Source: Chloroflexota bacterium (GTDB lineage Bacteria > Chloroflexota > Limnocylindria > Limnocylindrales > CSP1-4). From it: 64,000 nucleotides of DNA. Numbering within the stretch: position 1 is the stretch's first letter; each line of letters begins with the position of its first letter. Under the pieces are notes generated by a model. The model did no database searches. It was not told where the DNA came from and saw only the letters and a program-made list of their open reading frames with translations. The position numbers and the translations under genes were made by a program. Below are positions 34,799 to 43,663 of this stretch, piece by piece. The stretch lies in assembly GCA_947475545.1 (NCBI GenBank), contig CANJLL010000001.1:866795-930794 (forward strand), given 5' to 3'.

Positions 34799-35863
34799 GT
34801 GTCAGAGCGGACGGGTCGGACCCGGATCTCGGATGTGGCGCGCGGCGCGGGGGTCTCCAAGACCACCGTCTCGTTCGCGTTCAACAGCCCGGACCGCGTC
34901 GCGCCGGAGACCGTGGAGAGGATCCGGGAAGTGGCCCGCCAGATGGGCTACGAGCCACATCCGGTCGCCCGGATGCTCGCCCAGCGGCGGACCTACACCA
35001 TCGGCCTGCTCACGCCCCAGCCGCTGGCCTCGATGTTCGCCAATCCCTTCTTCGGAAGCTTCAGCGGGGGCGTGGCCGCGGTCGCTGAGGCGCAGGGCTT
35101 CGGCCTCCACTTCATCTCCCCAGTCCAGGGGTCCCTGGCCCGCGCGGTCAACCGAGCGACGGTGGATGGGGTCGTCGCGATCGGCCTGTCTTGCGACCAT
35201 CCCGAGATCGAGCAGGTTCGGCAGGCCGGGCTGCCCACGGTCCTGGTGGACTCGACGGCCTTCGAGGGCCAAGGGCTCATCGACATCGACGATGAGCAAG
35301 CGGCCGCCCAGGCGGCGGCCCACCTGGTGAGCCACGGCCACCGCGATATCCTCGCCATCGCCGTCGAGCCCCCCTACCAGCAGGCGGGCCTGGACCCCGA
35401 CGGAGTCATGAGCCGTCGCCTGCGCGGCTACCGAGCCACGCTCGCGTTGGCGGGGCTCGACCTGCCCGATTCGGCCGTGCTGACGAGCCCGGCGTCGATC
35501 CACGGCGGCGCAGCCGCATTCCTGGCCGCCTGGGGGGTCGGGCACCGCCCCACGGGCGTGCTCGCCATGAGTGATGGCATCGCGATCGGCGTCATCCAGG
35601 CGGCGCGCCGCCTCGGCCTCCACGTCCCGGAGGACCTCAGTGTCGTGGGCTTCGATGACATCGACCTCGCGGCCCTGGTCCATCCCCCGCTCACCACGAT
35701 CCACCAGCCGATCCGGGAGAAGGGCGAGCAAGCAGCCCGGATGCTCCTCGCGAGCCTCTTGGAGGGAGATGGGGGGCGTCTCCGGTCGCTGCGGCTGGAG
35801 ACCCACCTCGTGGTTCGCGCGTCGAGCGCACCCGCGCCCGCCAGCCACAGCAGGCGGCCCTGA
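34799..35863 (+). CDS. LacI-family transcriptional regulator
   Basis: A 354-residue repressor. Residues 8-30 (RISDVARGAGVSKTTVSFAF) are the LacI helix-turn-helix, followed by the hinge helix RIREVARQMGYEPHPVAR and a periplasmic-binding-protein-like sensor domain from about residue 66, ending with VVGFDDIDLAALVHPPLTTI, a family hallmark. GTG 34799 has GAGG six bases upstream. The ligand is probably a sugar, given the divergent MsmK/UgpC-type ATPase. The palindromic operator 40-70 bases upstream of the start suggests it represses its own gene. Confidence 0.93.
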   Translation: MSERTGRTRISDVARGAGVSKTTVSFAFNSPDRVAPETVERIREVARQMGYEPHPVARMLAQRRTYTIGLLTPQPLASMFANPFFGSFSGGVAAVAEAQGFGLHFISPVQGSLARAVNRATVDGVVAIGLSCDHPEIEQVRQAGLPTVLVDSTAFEGQGLIDIDDEQAAAQAAAHLVSHGHRDILAIAVEPPYQQAGLDPDGVMSRRLRGYRATLALAGLDLPDSAVLTSPASIHGGAAAFLAAWGVGHRPTGVLAMSDGIAIGVIQAARRLGLHVPEDLSVVGFDDIDLAALVHPPLTTIHQPIREKGEQAARMLLASLLEGDGGRLRSLRLETHLVVRASSAPAPASHSRRP

Positions 35864-36073
35864 TCCAGTCACCGCGGTGACCTCGCCGGCCAGCGGTATC
35901 GTCGAGGCACCGCCCGGCGCACGTTGCCCGACGATCAAGGAGCGGGCCATCGAGGTCGAAGCGGTGCCCAGCCCGCCGGACGCGGCCGTCCCAGTGGAGC
36001 GCCTGCATCCCCGCCGATGAAACCGGCCGGTCGCCCGACGCGGTCCAACCGGAGGGGTGGTAGCCTCCGCCCG

Positions 36074-36553
36074 ATGATCAGACTCTCCCACGGCCGGCCC
36101 CTGGCCGCCGTGCGCCTCGCGCTCCTGCTCGTCGTGACCCTGGTCGCCGCTGGTTGCGCGCGCGTCCTTGAGACCGCCCCGGCCCCCACGCCCGGTGACT
36201 TTCCGGGGATCGCCAGCGTCCTGGGACAGCGCGGCATCAGGGTGGACGCCATCGCGTCCGGGGACGCCGGTTGCGCGGACGCCGAGTTGGCCCGAACGGC
36301 CATCCGGTTCACCCTGGCGGGCGCCGACCAGGCCACCCCCGTGACCGCCCGGATCTACATCTTTGGGACGCAGGCCGCCTACGACAGGCGTCGCCAGTCG
36401 GTCGACGCCTGCGCCCGCGCCTACATCACCGACCCGGCCGAGCTGCAGGTGATCGATGCGGCGCCGTTCGTGCTCGTGGGCCAGGGCCCGTGGGCGACGA
36501 ACTTTGCGACCACGGTGAAGCGCGCGCTTCGGGAGGCGGCCGCCCAGCCCTGA
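36074..36553 (+). CDS. small lipoprotein of unknown function
   Basis: A 159-residue protein with a lipoprotein signal ending in TLVAAGC, then a short Pro/Thr linker and a compact mixed alpha/beta domain with paired cysteines (one in GDAGCADAE, one in VDACARAY). No family is recognised. ATG 36074 (MIRLSHG) is preferred because it places the signal peptide at the N-terminus; ATG 36017 is also in frame. A short hairpin, GGAGG pairing with CCTCC, lies directly before this start and could mask translation. Confidence 0.7.
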   Translation: MIRLSHGRPLAAVRLALLLVVTLVAAGCARVLETAPAPTPGDFPGIASVLGQRGIRVDAIASGDAGCADAELARTAIRFTLAGADQATPVTARIYIFGTQAAYDRRRQSVDACARAYITDPAELQVIDAAPFVLVGQGPWATNFATTVKRALREAAAQP

Positions 36554-36985
36554 CCCGGCACGGCAACCCGGCCGCCGGGGGCCTACCCGGTAGTACCGGA
36601 GGGCTGCCCCGCTCTGCAACGCACCAGTTGCTGCCGCAGCCAACCCGACCGGTCCGGCTTTCTCCACAACCCCGCGGCCTGTACCGGACAGGACCCGGAC
36701 CGGACCCGGCGCGGCCCGCACCCACCTCCGGGACCTCCCCTCGCTCCAACCGAGCCGGGCACAGCCACCGGACCCGCCCCCAAGACCATCTCCCGGCATC
36801 AGGCATGCCCGGAACGGGGCGGACCGCACCGTGTCGACGAAGCCGCCCGCGCCCGCGATGGCCGGCCCGTCCGGTGCTGACGTGCCGATGGTCAGGGGGT
36901 CCGGGCCGGACCGCTCCACCGGATGCGGGGCCAAGCGACGATCGGGCGATCGTCCCGCCGGGCGCCTGCTGCCACGCTCCGCGGC
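36554..36985. other. intergenic region before the second sortase
   Basis: About 430 bases with no gene that I can support. The sequence is GC-rich with many short cggacc and accgg echoes; no riboswitch or terminator pattern is recognised. Confidence 0.45.
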
Positions 36986-37882
36986 ATGAGTTCCCCCCTG
37001 ACGAAGACCGCTCGCCAACCGCGACGCCGACCGCTCCTCGTGGTCGCGGCCGTACTGGTGTCCCTGGAGGTCCTCGCCACGACGATGGCGGCGGTCGCGC
37101 TGGCGACCGCGCCGGCATGGAGCCTTGGCTCGGCCCTCGTAACTGGCATCGAGACCGGATCCGCAGTGATCGACCGCGCTGCCGAGGCCGTTGTCCCGGC
37201 GGTCGACCCCGCGGTCGACCCCGCGGTCGACGCCGCGCCGGGCGAGTCCCCCATCACGCGTCCGCCGTCCCGCTGGTTGCGCCTCGTGGCCGAGGAACCC
37301 AGAGCCCTCGAGGCGTCACGCAGCGCCCTCCAGGACGCCCGCGACGCCGAACAGGCCCTCGCCCAGCTCCAGCTCGTGGAGCCCGCCCCCGTGGCGGACG
37401 AGGCGCCCTCCGATCCTCCGCCGGCCGATGCCGGAGACGAGACGACGGCGGCGGCCGGTGGGCTGGCCGGAGCCGGCCGCGCGGCCGCCGTCGTCCCGAA
37501 TCGCCTCCGGATCCCCTCCCTCGGGATCAGCCAGACCATCCGGCAGTTCCCGTGCGACCGATCGCAGCCCCCCGACAACTTCGTCTACCAGTGGGGATGT
37601 GCCGGGCGCAACAACCTGTACCTGCTCGGCCACGCCTACTCGGTCTTCGCGCCGCTCCATGACGCGTACGCCAACGGGCAGCTCCAGGTGGGGATGCTGG
37701 CCACGTTCACGGGCGCGGACGGCGCCGTCCAGACCTACCGCGTGACGACGTGGCGCCTGGTCCGTCCCGACCAGACGGCCTGGGCGATTGCCAGTCAGCC
37801 GGTCCCCAGCATGACGCTCCAGACCTGCTACGGCCCCAACAGCGAGCTCCGCCTGCTGGTCCGCCTCGTGCTGGCCAGCTGA
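36986..37882 (+). CDS. sortase-family transpeptidase (copy 2)
   Basis: A 298-residue membrane-anchored sortase, paralogous to the one at 12.3 kb. A signal-anchor (about 16-42) is followed by a long linker with a tripled VDPA repeat (residues 73-83, a 12-base DNA repeat) and the catalytic barrel from about residue 168. His216 (YLLGHA), Cys281 (TLQTC) and Arg289 complete the active site. The segment from FPCDR to WGCAGRNNLYLLGHA, with Cys190 and Cys205, is nearly identical to copy 1, while the linkers are unrelated. No substrate with a sorting signal is visible nearby. Confidence 0.88.
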   Translation: MSSPLTKTARQPRRRPLLVVAAVLVSLEVLATTMAAVALATAPAWSLGSALVTGIETGSAVIDRAAEAVVPAVDPAVDPAVDAAPGESPITRPPSRWLRLVAEEPRALEASRSALQDARDAEQALAQLQLVEPAPVADEAPSDPPPADAGDETTAAAGGLAGAGRAAAVVPNRLRIPSLGISQTIRQFPCDRSQPPDNFVYQWGCAGRNNLYLLGHAYSVFAPLHDAYANGQLQVGMLATFTGADGAVQTYRVTTWRLVRPDQTAWAIASQPVPSMTLQTCYGPNSELRLLVRLVLAS

Positions 37883-37947
37883 CGCAGGCGCCCACGACCA
37901 GGGCCGGCCTCCTGCGCGAATCGGGGACGTGCCCTAGTGTGTCAACC

Positions 37948-38658
37948 ATGTCCGAGCTCCCCACCTCGGCCGGTCCCGTCGAGGATGCGCCGCTGGCCAA
38001 CACCGATGGTCAGGCTGGCTCCTCAGCGTCCTGGCTCCGGCAGGCCATCCTGATCCGCCTCCGCCAGGGAGGACCCGCGTCTCCGGATGAGCTGGCCACG
38101 GCCCTTGGGGCCAGCCGCACGGGCGTCCTCCAGCAGCTGCGGACCCTCGAGAGCGCGGACCTGGTTCGCCACGTGACGGAACGCCACGGCGTGGGCCGGC
38201 CTCGCCATCGCTACGACGTGACCCCGGCCGCCCAGAAGACCTTCCCCTCCAACTACTCGGGGCTGGCCAACGGGCTGCTCCTGGCCATCCAGTCAGTCGG
38301 CGGCGACCAGCTCATGGACAGAGTGCTCGCCGACCACCGCCGGCGCGTCAGCGACCGCGTCAAGGGCCTCCTCGCCGAGCGGCTGCCGGCCAACGCCACC
38401 ATCGTGGACAAGGTTCGCGAGCTAGCGGTGATCCAGGACGAGCAGGGCTACCTGTCGGAGGTCCAGCTTGGGGCGGACGGCATCATCCGCCTGCACGAGC
38501 GCAACTGCGCGGTCTACAGCGTGGCGAGCGGCGCGCCCGCGGTCTGCGCCGCGGAGCTGGCGCTCTTTCGCGAGATCCTGGGCGGGGATGTGGTGCGGGA
38601 GAGTCACATCGCGGCCGGCGACCGCTGCTGCACCTACCGGGTGGGCACGTCCGACTGA
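37948..38658 (+). CDS. SufR-like iron-sulfur transcriptional regulator
   Basis: A 236-residue regulator. Residues about 28-95 form a DeoR/ArsR-type winged helix (SPDELATALGASRTGVLQQL). The C-terminal part matches SufR: Cys187-x12-Cys200 in NCAVYSVASGAPAVC, then ELALFREILGG, and HIAAGDRCCTYRV with Cys227 and Cys228, positions that bind a [4Fe-4S] cluster in SufR. SufR represses Fe-S assembly genes when the cluster is present. No suf operon is in the window, so its targets are elsewhere or it senses something else. The start ATG 37948 lies 65 bases after the sortase. Confidence 0.82.
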   Translation: MSELPTSAGPVEDAPLANTDGQAGSSASWLRQAILIRLRQGGPASPDELATALGASRTGVLQQLRTLESADLVRHVTERHGVGRPRHRYDVTPAAQKTFPSNYSGLANGLLLAIQSVGGDQLMDRVLADHRRRVSDRVKGLLAERLPANATIVDKVRELAVIQDEQGYLSEVQLGADGIIRLHERNCAVYSVASGAPAVCAAELALFREILGGDVVRESHIAAGDRCCTYRVGTSD

Positions 38659-38682
38659 CGGGTCCGCGCGAGCGACGGCCGG

Positions 38683-39735
38683 TCAGGCTTCCTCGCGCTC
38701 CACGCTGATGCGCGTGGCGGGCTGGACGCGGAAGGACGGCACGTCCCCGGCATTCCGGACGAACGACGCGGCCATCGCGGTCGAGGCGGCCTGCTCCTGC
38801 TCATCGACCGACAGGATCCCCAGCCGCCCCAGCGTGGCCATCTCGTCGCGGATGTACGTCCGCAGCATCTCGGGGCCATCGGTGCTGATCGTGAAGCGGA
38901 CCTCGTTGCGCCGAAAGGTGTCGAAGATCCAGCGAAACTCGTCCCAGCCGGACACCACCTTGGTGTGAAGGTTGGAGCTGGGGCAGATCTCCAGGACGAT
39001 CCCCCGCTCCCGCAGCATCGCCATCGCGCGCGGGTCGTAGGCCGCCTTGACGCCGTGGCCGATCCGGTCGGGCTCCAGCAGCTCGATGACGCGCGCGACC
39101 TCCTCGATCGGGCCCGATTCGCCGGTGTGCACGGTGATTCCCAGGCCGTGCTGGCGCGCGCGCTGGAAGAGTCGCCGGTAGTCGGCGACGCGGAACATCG
39201 CGGACTCGGGCCCCGCCACGTCAATCCCCACCACGCCGCGATCGCGCCAGGCGATCGCCTTCTCCACGATGATCTCGTTGAGCTGGAACGGGAACGAGCG
39301 ATCCAGGCAGAAGATCAGGCCGGGCTTGACCGGGTACTCCAGCATCGCCCGATCCATGCCCCGCACGGCCGCCGCGATGATGTGGTCCAGGTCCTGCTCG
39401 CCGTTCCGGTTGCGCTTCATGGGGTTGAAGCGGAGCTCCACGGTGGTGACGTTGTTCTTGCGGTAGGCGCCGCCGACCACCTCGTAGACGCTGCGCTCAA
39501 CCGCCAGCGGCGAGCTCTGGATCAGCTCCGTCCAATGGAAGAGCTGCAGGTAGCCGTCGAAGCTCTGCGAGCGCTTCGAGACCGTGATCATCTCCCGGAA
39601 TGCCCAGTAGTCCTTGGTGGGGAGCTTGATCCCCTGGGCGTGGGCGATGCCCCACATGATGGCCGGGGCCACCGCGCTGCCCAGGTGGCAGTGGAGCTCG
39701 GCGAGTGGGATGGAGCGGGAGAGCAGGCGGACCAT
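38683..39735 (-). CDS. adenosine deaminase-like amidohydrolase
   Basis: A 350-residue metal-dependent deaminase of the adenosine/AMP deaminase family. Metal and catalytic residues are visible: His15 and His17 in ELHCHLGSA, His in TVHTGESG with the following Glu acting as general acid, His of DRIGHG, and Asp in ISTDGPEML. The family converts adenosine, adenine or related purines to the deaminated base; the HCHLGSA form (instead of HxHLDG) leaves the exact substrate open, and purine salvage is the likely setting. ATG 39735 is the preferred start. Its 5' end abuts the truncated GlnQ fragment on the other strand. Confidence 0.88.
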   Translation of the reverse strand: MVRLLSRSIPLAELHCHLGSAVAPAIMWGIAHAQGIKLPTKDYWAFREMITVSKRSQSFDGYLQLFHWTELIQSSPLAVERSVYEVVGGAYRKNNVTTVELRFNPMKRNRNGEQDLDHIIAAAVRGMDRAMLEYPVKPGLIFCLDRSFPFQLNEIIVEKAIAWRDRGVVGIDVAGPESAMFRVADYRRLFQRARQHGLGITVHTGESGPIEEVARVIELLEPDRIGHGVKAAYDPRAMAMLRERGIVLEICPSSNLHTKVVSGWDEFRWIFDTFRRNEVRFTISTDGPEMLRTYIRDEMATLGRLGILSVDEQEQAASTAMAASFVRNAGDVPSFRVQPATRISVEREEA

Positions 39736-39799
39736 GGCCCGAGCATACCCGAACACGGCGCGGGCCAGCCGGGCTCCACCAGGCCACGATTCCGGCGCA

Positions 39800-40263
39800 T
39801 CGAGGGGCCGGTCCATGTCCTGGGCATCCCGGAGGAAGAGGCGAAGCGGATGGGCCGGGCGCTCCTTGCCCGCGTCGGCCTCGGGACCAAGGAGGCCGCC
39901 TACCCCGGGCAGTTCTCGGGCGGCCAGCAGCAGCGCGTGGCGATTGCCCGGGCCCTGGCCATGAAGTCGTCGCTGATGCTCTTTGACGGGCCCACCTCCG
40001 CCCTGGACCCCGAGATGATCGGTGAGGTCCTGGCGGTGGTGAAGGAGCTGGCGGCCGAGGGGATGACGATGATCCTGGTCAGCCACGAGATGAGCTTCGC
40101 CCGCGAGGTGGCGACGAGGATCGTGATGATGGACGAGGGTCAGGTCGTGGAGGTGGCACCTCCCGAGGAGTTCTTCTCGAACCCAACGAGCGAGCGGACG
40201 CGGGCCTTCCTCTCGAAGATCCTCTTGCGTCGGCCCGGCCGGGCGGCGGCCGCGTTCGAATGA
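39800..40263 (+). pseudogene. 5'-truncated GlnQ/HisP-type ABC ATPase fragment
   Basis: The plus strand encodes only the second half of a polar-amino-acid ABC ATPase: VHVLGIPEEEAKRM, signature QFSGGQQQRVAIARAL, Walker B, H-loop LVSHEM, and the typical end PPEEFFSNPTSERTRAFLSKIL. The Walker A half is missing; homology stops at about 39800, where the divergent deaminase begins. In Walker B the catalytic Glu is Gly (LMLFDGPTSALD, codon 39988-39990). With half the protein and the catalytic residue lost it cannot be a working ATPase. Confidence 0.85.
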
Positions 40264-40307
40264 GCGAGGGCGTCAGGCCGCCCCGTTCGAATGAGCGAGG
40301 GGCGTCA
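40254..40307. repeat. direct repeat around the GlnQ-fragment stop
   Basis: gttcgaatgagcgagg followed by gcgtcag occurs at 40254-40276 and again at 40284-40307. The first copy contains the stop of the ABC fragment and the second lies at the stop of lipA. A slippage or recombination duplication is likely. Confidence 0.75.
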
Positions 40308-41360
40308 GCCGGCCAGGGTCCCCGGGACCACGCGGCCCTGCGCGTCGAGCGTCGCCTGCCGGCGCAGCGCCTTCAGCTCCGCGCCCGGCACCTGGCCTCG
40401 CGCGTGGTACGAGGAGCGGACCAGCGGCCCCGACTCCACGTGCCTGAACCCCATCGCCAGCGCCTCGACCTTCATCTCCGCGAACTCGTCGGGGTGGTAG
40501 TAGCGCTCCACCGGCAGATGGGCCGGCGTCGGCCGCAGGTACTGGCCGATGGTCAGGATGTCGCAGTCGACCTCGCGGAGGGCCAGGAATGCCTCGGTCA
40601 TCTCGGGGCCTGTCTCGCCCAGGCCCACCATGAGCGAGCTCTTGGTATGGGCCACGCGACCCAGCTCGGCGGCGTAGACCTTGGCGCGGGAGAGGACGCC
40701 CAGCGTCCGGTCCCAGCGTGCGCGCTTGCGCACCGGCTTCTGCAGCCGGCGCACCGTCTCCAGGTTGTGATTGAGGATATCCGGCCCGGCGCTCATCACC
40801 TCGCGGAGCGGCGCCTCCTCGCCGTTGAAGTCCGGGATCAGGACCTCGATGCCCATCCCGGGGCACGCCTCCCGCGACAGGCGGATGGTCTCGGCGAACG
40901 CATGGGCGCCCCCATCCGCAAGGTCATCGCGGGCGACGGACGTGACCACCACGTGCTCAAGGCCCAGGTGGCGGAGCGCCTCAGCGACCCGCCGCGGCTC
41001 GTCGTCGTCGAACCAGGTGGGCCGGCCGGTCTTGATGGCGCAGAAGCCACAGGCCCGGGTGCAGGTGTCGCCCAGGATCATGATGGTGGCGGTGCGATCG
41101 TCCCAGCACTCCCCGATGTTGGGGCAGCGGGCCTCCTCACACACCGTGTTGAGGTTGAGGCCGGCCAACAGGTCCTTCATGTCGCGGTAGCCGTCACCAC
41201 CGGGCAGCTTGGCCTTGATCCAGTCCGGGTGACGGCGGACCACCGCGTCGCCGCCCGGGAGGCCGGCCCCGCCCATCGCGATGCTCAGGGGCTGGAACGG
41301 CGCATGGCCGTGCCCGCCGGCGTGCCCGCCCGGCTGGAGGATGGGAAGGTCGCGTGCCAT
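40305..41360 (-). CDS. lipA: lipoyl synthase
   Basis: A 351-residue radical-SAM enzyme that inserts two sulfurs into octanoyl groups on the lipoyl domains of 2-oxoacid dehydrogenases and GcvH. All six cluster cysteines are present: auxiliary cluster Cys74, Cys79, Cys85 (NTVCEEARCPNIGEC) and radical-SAM cluster Cys100, Cys104, Cys107 (CTRACGFC). The C-terminal SSYHARG with the Ser that ligates the auxiliary cluster is also there. It follows the E2 gene after 66 bases on the same strand, which fits a role in lipoylating that protein. Confidence 0.96.
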   Translation of the reverse strand: MARDLPILQPGGHAGGHGHAPFQPLSIAMGGAGLPGGDAVVRRHPDWIKAKLPGGDGYRDMKDLLAGLNLNTVCEEARCPNIGECWDDRTATIMILGDTCTRACGFCAIKTGRPTWFDDDEPRRVAEALRHLGLEHVVVTSVARDDLADGGAHAFAETIRLSREACPGMGIEVLIPDFNGEEAPLREVMSAGPDILNHNLETVRRLQKPVRKRARWDRTLGVLSRAKVYAAELGRVAHTKSSLMVGLGETGPEMTEAFLALREVDCDILTIGQYLRPTPAHLPVERYYHPDEFAEMKVEALAMGFRHVESGPLVRSSYHARGQVPGAELKALRRQATLDAQGRVVPGTLAG

Positions 41361-41426
41361 CGGTGGTTCGGTGCCCCCTGGTTGGATCGCTATCGCTGGC
41401 GGCCGCTGCCTGCCGGCTGCGGGCGC

Positions 41427-42770
41427 CTAGTAGATGGGGGTGTCCGGACCCACGGCCTCGAGCCACGCCTTGACGTCGCCCATGAACCGCCCGACCTGGG
41501 CGCCATCGGTGGCGCGATGGTCGAAGACCACCGGCACGTTCATCATCGAGCGGATCGCGATCACGTCGCCCCGCGAGGTCTCCAGGACCACCGGCCGCTT
41601 CACGATCGCCTCGAGGTTGACGATGGCAATCTCCGGCGTGTTGATGATGCTGCTGCTGAAGACGGAGCCAAACGACCCGGTGTTGTTGACCGTGATGGTG
41701 CCGCCCTGCAGGTCGGCCAGGCGAAGCTTGTTGGAGCGGGCTCGCTCGGCGAGGTCCACCACCGCGCGGTTGAGGCCGCTGATCGAGAGCTGGTCTGCAT
41801 CCTGGATCACCGGGACGATCAGGCCGTCGTCGACCGCGATGGCGACGCCGACGTTGATTCGCCGCTTCACCAGGAGCCCGCCCTCCGTCCAGTGCGCGTT
41901 AATCCGGGGATGGCGGCGGAGTGCCTCCACCACCGCCTTGATGACAAACGGCACATAGCTGAGGTTCGCGCCTTCGCGGGCGCGGAAGGCCGCCTTGTTG
42001 GCTTCGCGGAGCGCCACCAGGCCAGTGACGTCCACCTCGACCATGGTGCCGGCGTGCGGGACGGTGCTCTTGCTCCGGGCCATCGCCGTGGCGACGCCCT
42101 TGCGCATCTGCGACCAGGCGATCAGCTGCTCGTTCTCGCCGGCGGCGAAGGTCACCGGGGCGCCTGGCTGGGAGGCCGGGCGGGACGAAGACGGAGCGGC
42201 AGCGGGGGTGGCCGCCACTGGTGCGGCGGGGGCCGGTGCGGCCGGCAGCGAACCGGAGGCGCGGGCGGCCAGGTACGCCTCGACGTCGTCGCGGGTGAGG
42301 CGGCCGCCTCCACCAGTCGCGGGGATCTGCTCGGGTGACAGGCCGTTCTCGCGCAGCAGGCGGCGCACGGCGGGGCTCATGCGGGCATCGGGATCGCCGC
42401 CGGCGGCGACCGGGGCTGCGGCGGTGCTCGCCATGACCACGGGGGCTGGGGCGGCGGGGACCGGGGCGAGCGCGGCTGCGATCGGCACGAACGGCGCTGG
42501 TGTCGCCGGGGTTGGGGCGGGAGCCACGGCGCCGGCGGCCTCCTCGATCTCCGCGATCTCCGCGTTGTTGGGGACCGTCTCGCCTTCCTGGACCAGGATG
42601 GCGATCAGGGTGCCCTCGAACGGGGACGGGACCTCGGCGTTGACCTTGTCGGTGATGACCTCCAGCAGCGCCTCGTACTTCGCTACGTGATCACCGGGCT
42701 TCTTGAGCCACTTCCCGATTGTCCCCTCGGCCACGCTCTCGCCGAGCTGCGGCATCGTCACCTTGGCCAC
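41427..42770 (-). CDS. 2-oxoacid dehydrogenase E2 (dihydrolipoyl acyltransferase)
   Basis: A 447-residue E2 core protein. An N-terminal lipoyl domain (1-78) carries the lipoylated Lys42 in EVITDKVNAEV; an Ala/Pro-rich linker leads to the peripheral subunit-binding domain (about 130-170, with MSPAVRRLLRENGL); a second Ala/Pro linker leads to the catalytic domain (about 215-447) with His418 and Asp422 in the HRATDG active-site motif. It transfers acyl groups from the E1-bound intermediate to CoA. The sequence type is closest to the branched-chain enzymes. AGGAGG seven bases before GTG 42770 fixes the start. Confidence 0.94.
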   Translation of the reverse strand: MAKVTMPQLGESVAEGTIGKWLKKPGDHVAKYEALLEVITDKVNAEVPSPFEGTLIAILVQEGETVPNNAEIAEIEEAAGAVAPAPTPATPAPFVPIAAALAPVPAAPAPVVMASTAAAPVAAGGDPDARMSPAVRRLLRENGLSPEQIPATGGGGRLTRDDVEAYLAARASGSLPAAPAPAAPVAATPAAAPSSSRPASQPGAPVTFAAGENEQLIAWSQMRKGVATAMARSKSTVPHAGTMVEVDVTGLVALREANKAAFRAREGANLSYVPFVIKAVVEALRRHPRINAHWTEGGLLVKRRINVGVAIAVDDGLIVPVIQDADQLSISGLNRAVVDLAERARSNKLRLADLQGGTITVNNTGSFGSVFSSSIINTPEIAIVNLEAIVKRPVVLETSRGDVIAIRSMMNVPVVFDHRATDGAQVGRFMGDVKAWLEAVGPDTPIY

Positions 42771-42906
42771 GAAGAGACCTCCTGGGCGGATCGAACCTGC
42801 TGCTGGCGGCCAGGCCTTGCCCGGCGCCTCGTTCCGTGTAGTGTCGCCCATCGCCCGCCGCTTCGCCAGCGGGCGAACGACGCCTGCCCGGACCGACGGT
42901 GGCAGC

Positions 42907-43356
42907 TCAGGCGAACGGGTTGTACGGGCGGACGCCAGCCAGGGTGGATCCAGTTGCCATGTCCTCCGTGGCCAGCTGCTTGGCGCCAGCCCGCCGCGCC
43001 GCCTCGAGGATCATTGCGTCCCAGAACGAGAGGCGCAGGCGCTCCTCAAGCTCGGATGCCGCGAGGATCAACGCCACGTCAGGCGACCCGGCAACCCAGG
43101 GCGCGTAGGCATGGACCACCTCGCGGGCTGTGGCCGGGGGCATCGAGGGTCGGAACTTGCGGGTGGCAACGGCGTAGAACTCCTGGAGCACCTGCGTGCT
43201 GAGGCGCCCGGATCGCGTCTCCCACAACTCGTCGAGGAGGTCGCGGGCCACGCGTTGACGCACTGGGTCCGCGGCATCGTGAGCGTAGACGAGGACATTC
43301 GTGTCGACGAAGGTGACTTGGGCCTCAGCCGCCGGGCTACCGCTGGTGGAGGTCAT
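42907..43356 (-). CDS. VapC-like PIN-domain toxin
   Basis: A 149-residue PIN-domain ribonuclease. Acidic residues of the metal site are visible: Asp18 in FVDTNVLVYAHD, a Glu in STQVLQEFY, Asp in FWDAMILEAA and the final LATEDM. VapC toxins cleave tRNA or rRNA when freed from the antitoxin. Its start overlaps the antitoxin gene by 20 bases. It sits between the E1-beta and E2 genes of the 2-oxoacid dehydrogenase cluster. Confidence 0.9.
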   Translation of the reverse strand: MTSTSGSPAAEAQVTFVDTNVLVYAHDAADPVRQRVARDLLDELWETRSGRLSTQVLQEFYAVATRKFRPSMPPATAREVVHAYAPWVAGSPDVALILAASELEERLRLSFWDAMILEAARRAGAKQLATEDMATGSTLAGVRPYNPFA

Positions 43357-43570
43357 CACGGCTCCACACAGGGCTCCCGCGGTCGATCTCGGACTCCATC
43401 AGGGTGCGCGCCTGGGCCCACGCCTCCTCGTAGCGTTGGTCGTCCTGGACCATCGCCTCCAGTGAGCGAGCCACAAGCGCGCTGACGGAGCTTCCTCGCT
43501 TGGCTGCCACCACCTTGGCGCGTCGCACGATCGCCTCGTCCAGCTGAACCGTCAGGTTGGTCTTCGCCAT
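43337..43570 (-). CDS. VapB-like ribbon-helix-helix antitoxin
   Basis: A 77-residue antitoxin. The N-terminal KTNLTVQLDEAIVRRAKVVA is a ribbon-helix-helix DNA-binding domain that dimerises and represses the operon; the acidic C-terminal tail (about 50-77) would wrap the toxin. ATG 43570 is the first start in frame that gives the ribbon strand. It is the upstream partner of the VapC gene, with a 20-base overlap. Confidence 0.88.
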   Translation of the reverse strand: MAKTNLTVQLDEAIVRRAKVVAAKRGSSVSALVARSLEAMVQDDQRYEEAWAQARTLMESEIDRGSPVWSRDDLHQR

Positions 43571-43663
43571 CGGACATCTCCACAGCACGTCACGTGGACC
43601 ACAGCCAATCACGTGGCGACGTCCGATCAGCGAGCACGAGATCGGCCAGCGCTCGCCAACCAC

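Noticed and set aside
36271..36985. Open frames on both strands between the lipoprotein and sortase 2
   Set aside because: Low-complexity Pro/Arg/Gly translations without start signals or domains; they run into the neighbouring genes in other frames.
34802..37018. 738-codon open frame on the minus strand
   Set aside because: Antisense to the LacI-family gene and the following lipoprotein; composition is Arg/Gly-rich and lacks any recognisable fold.
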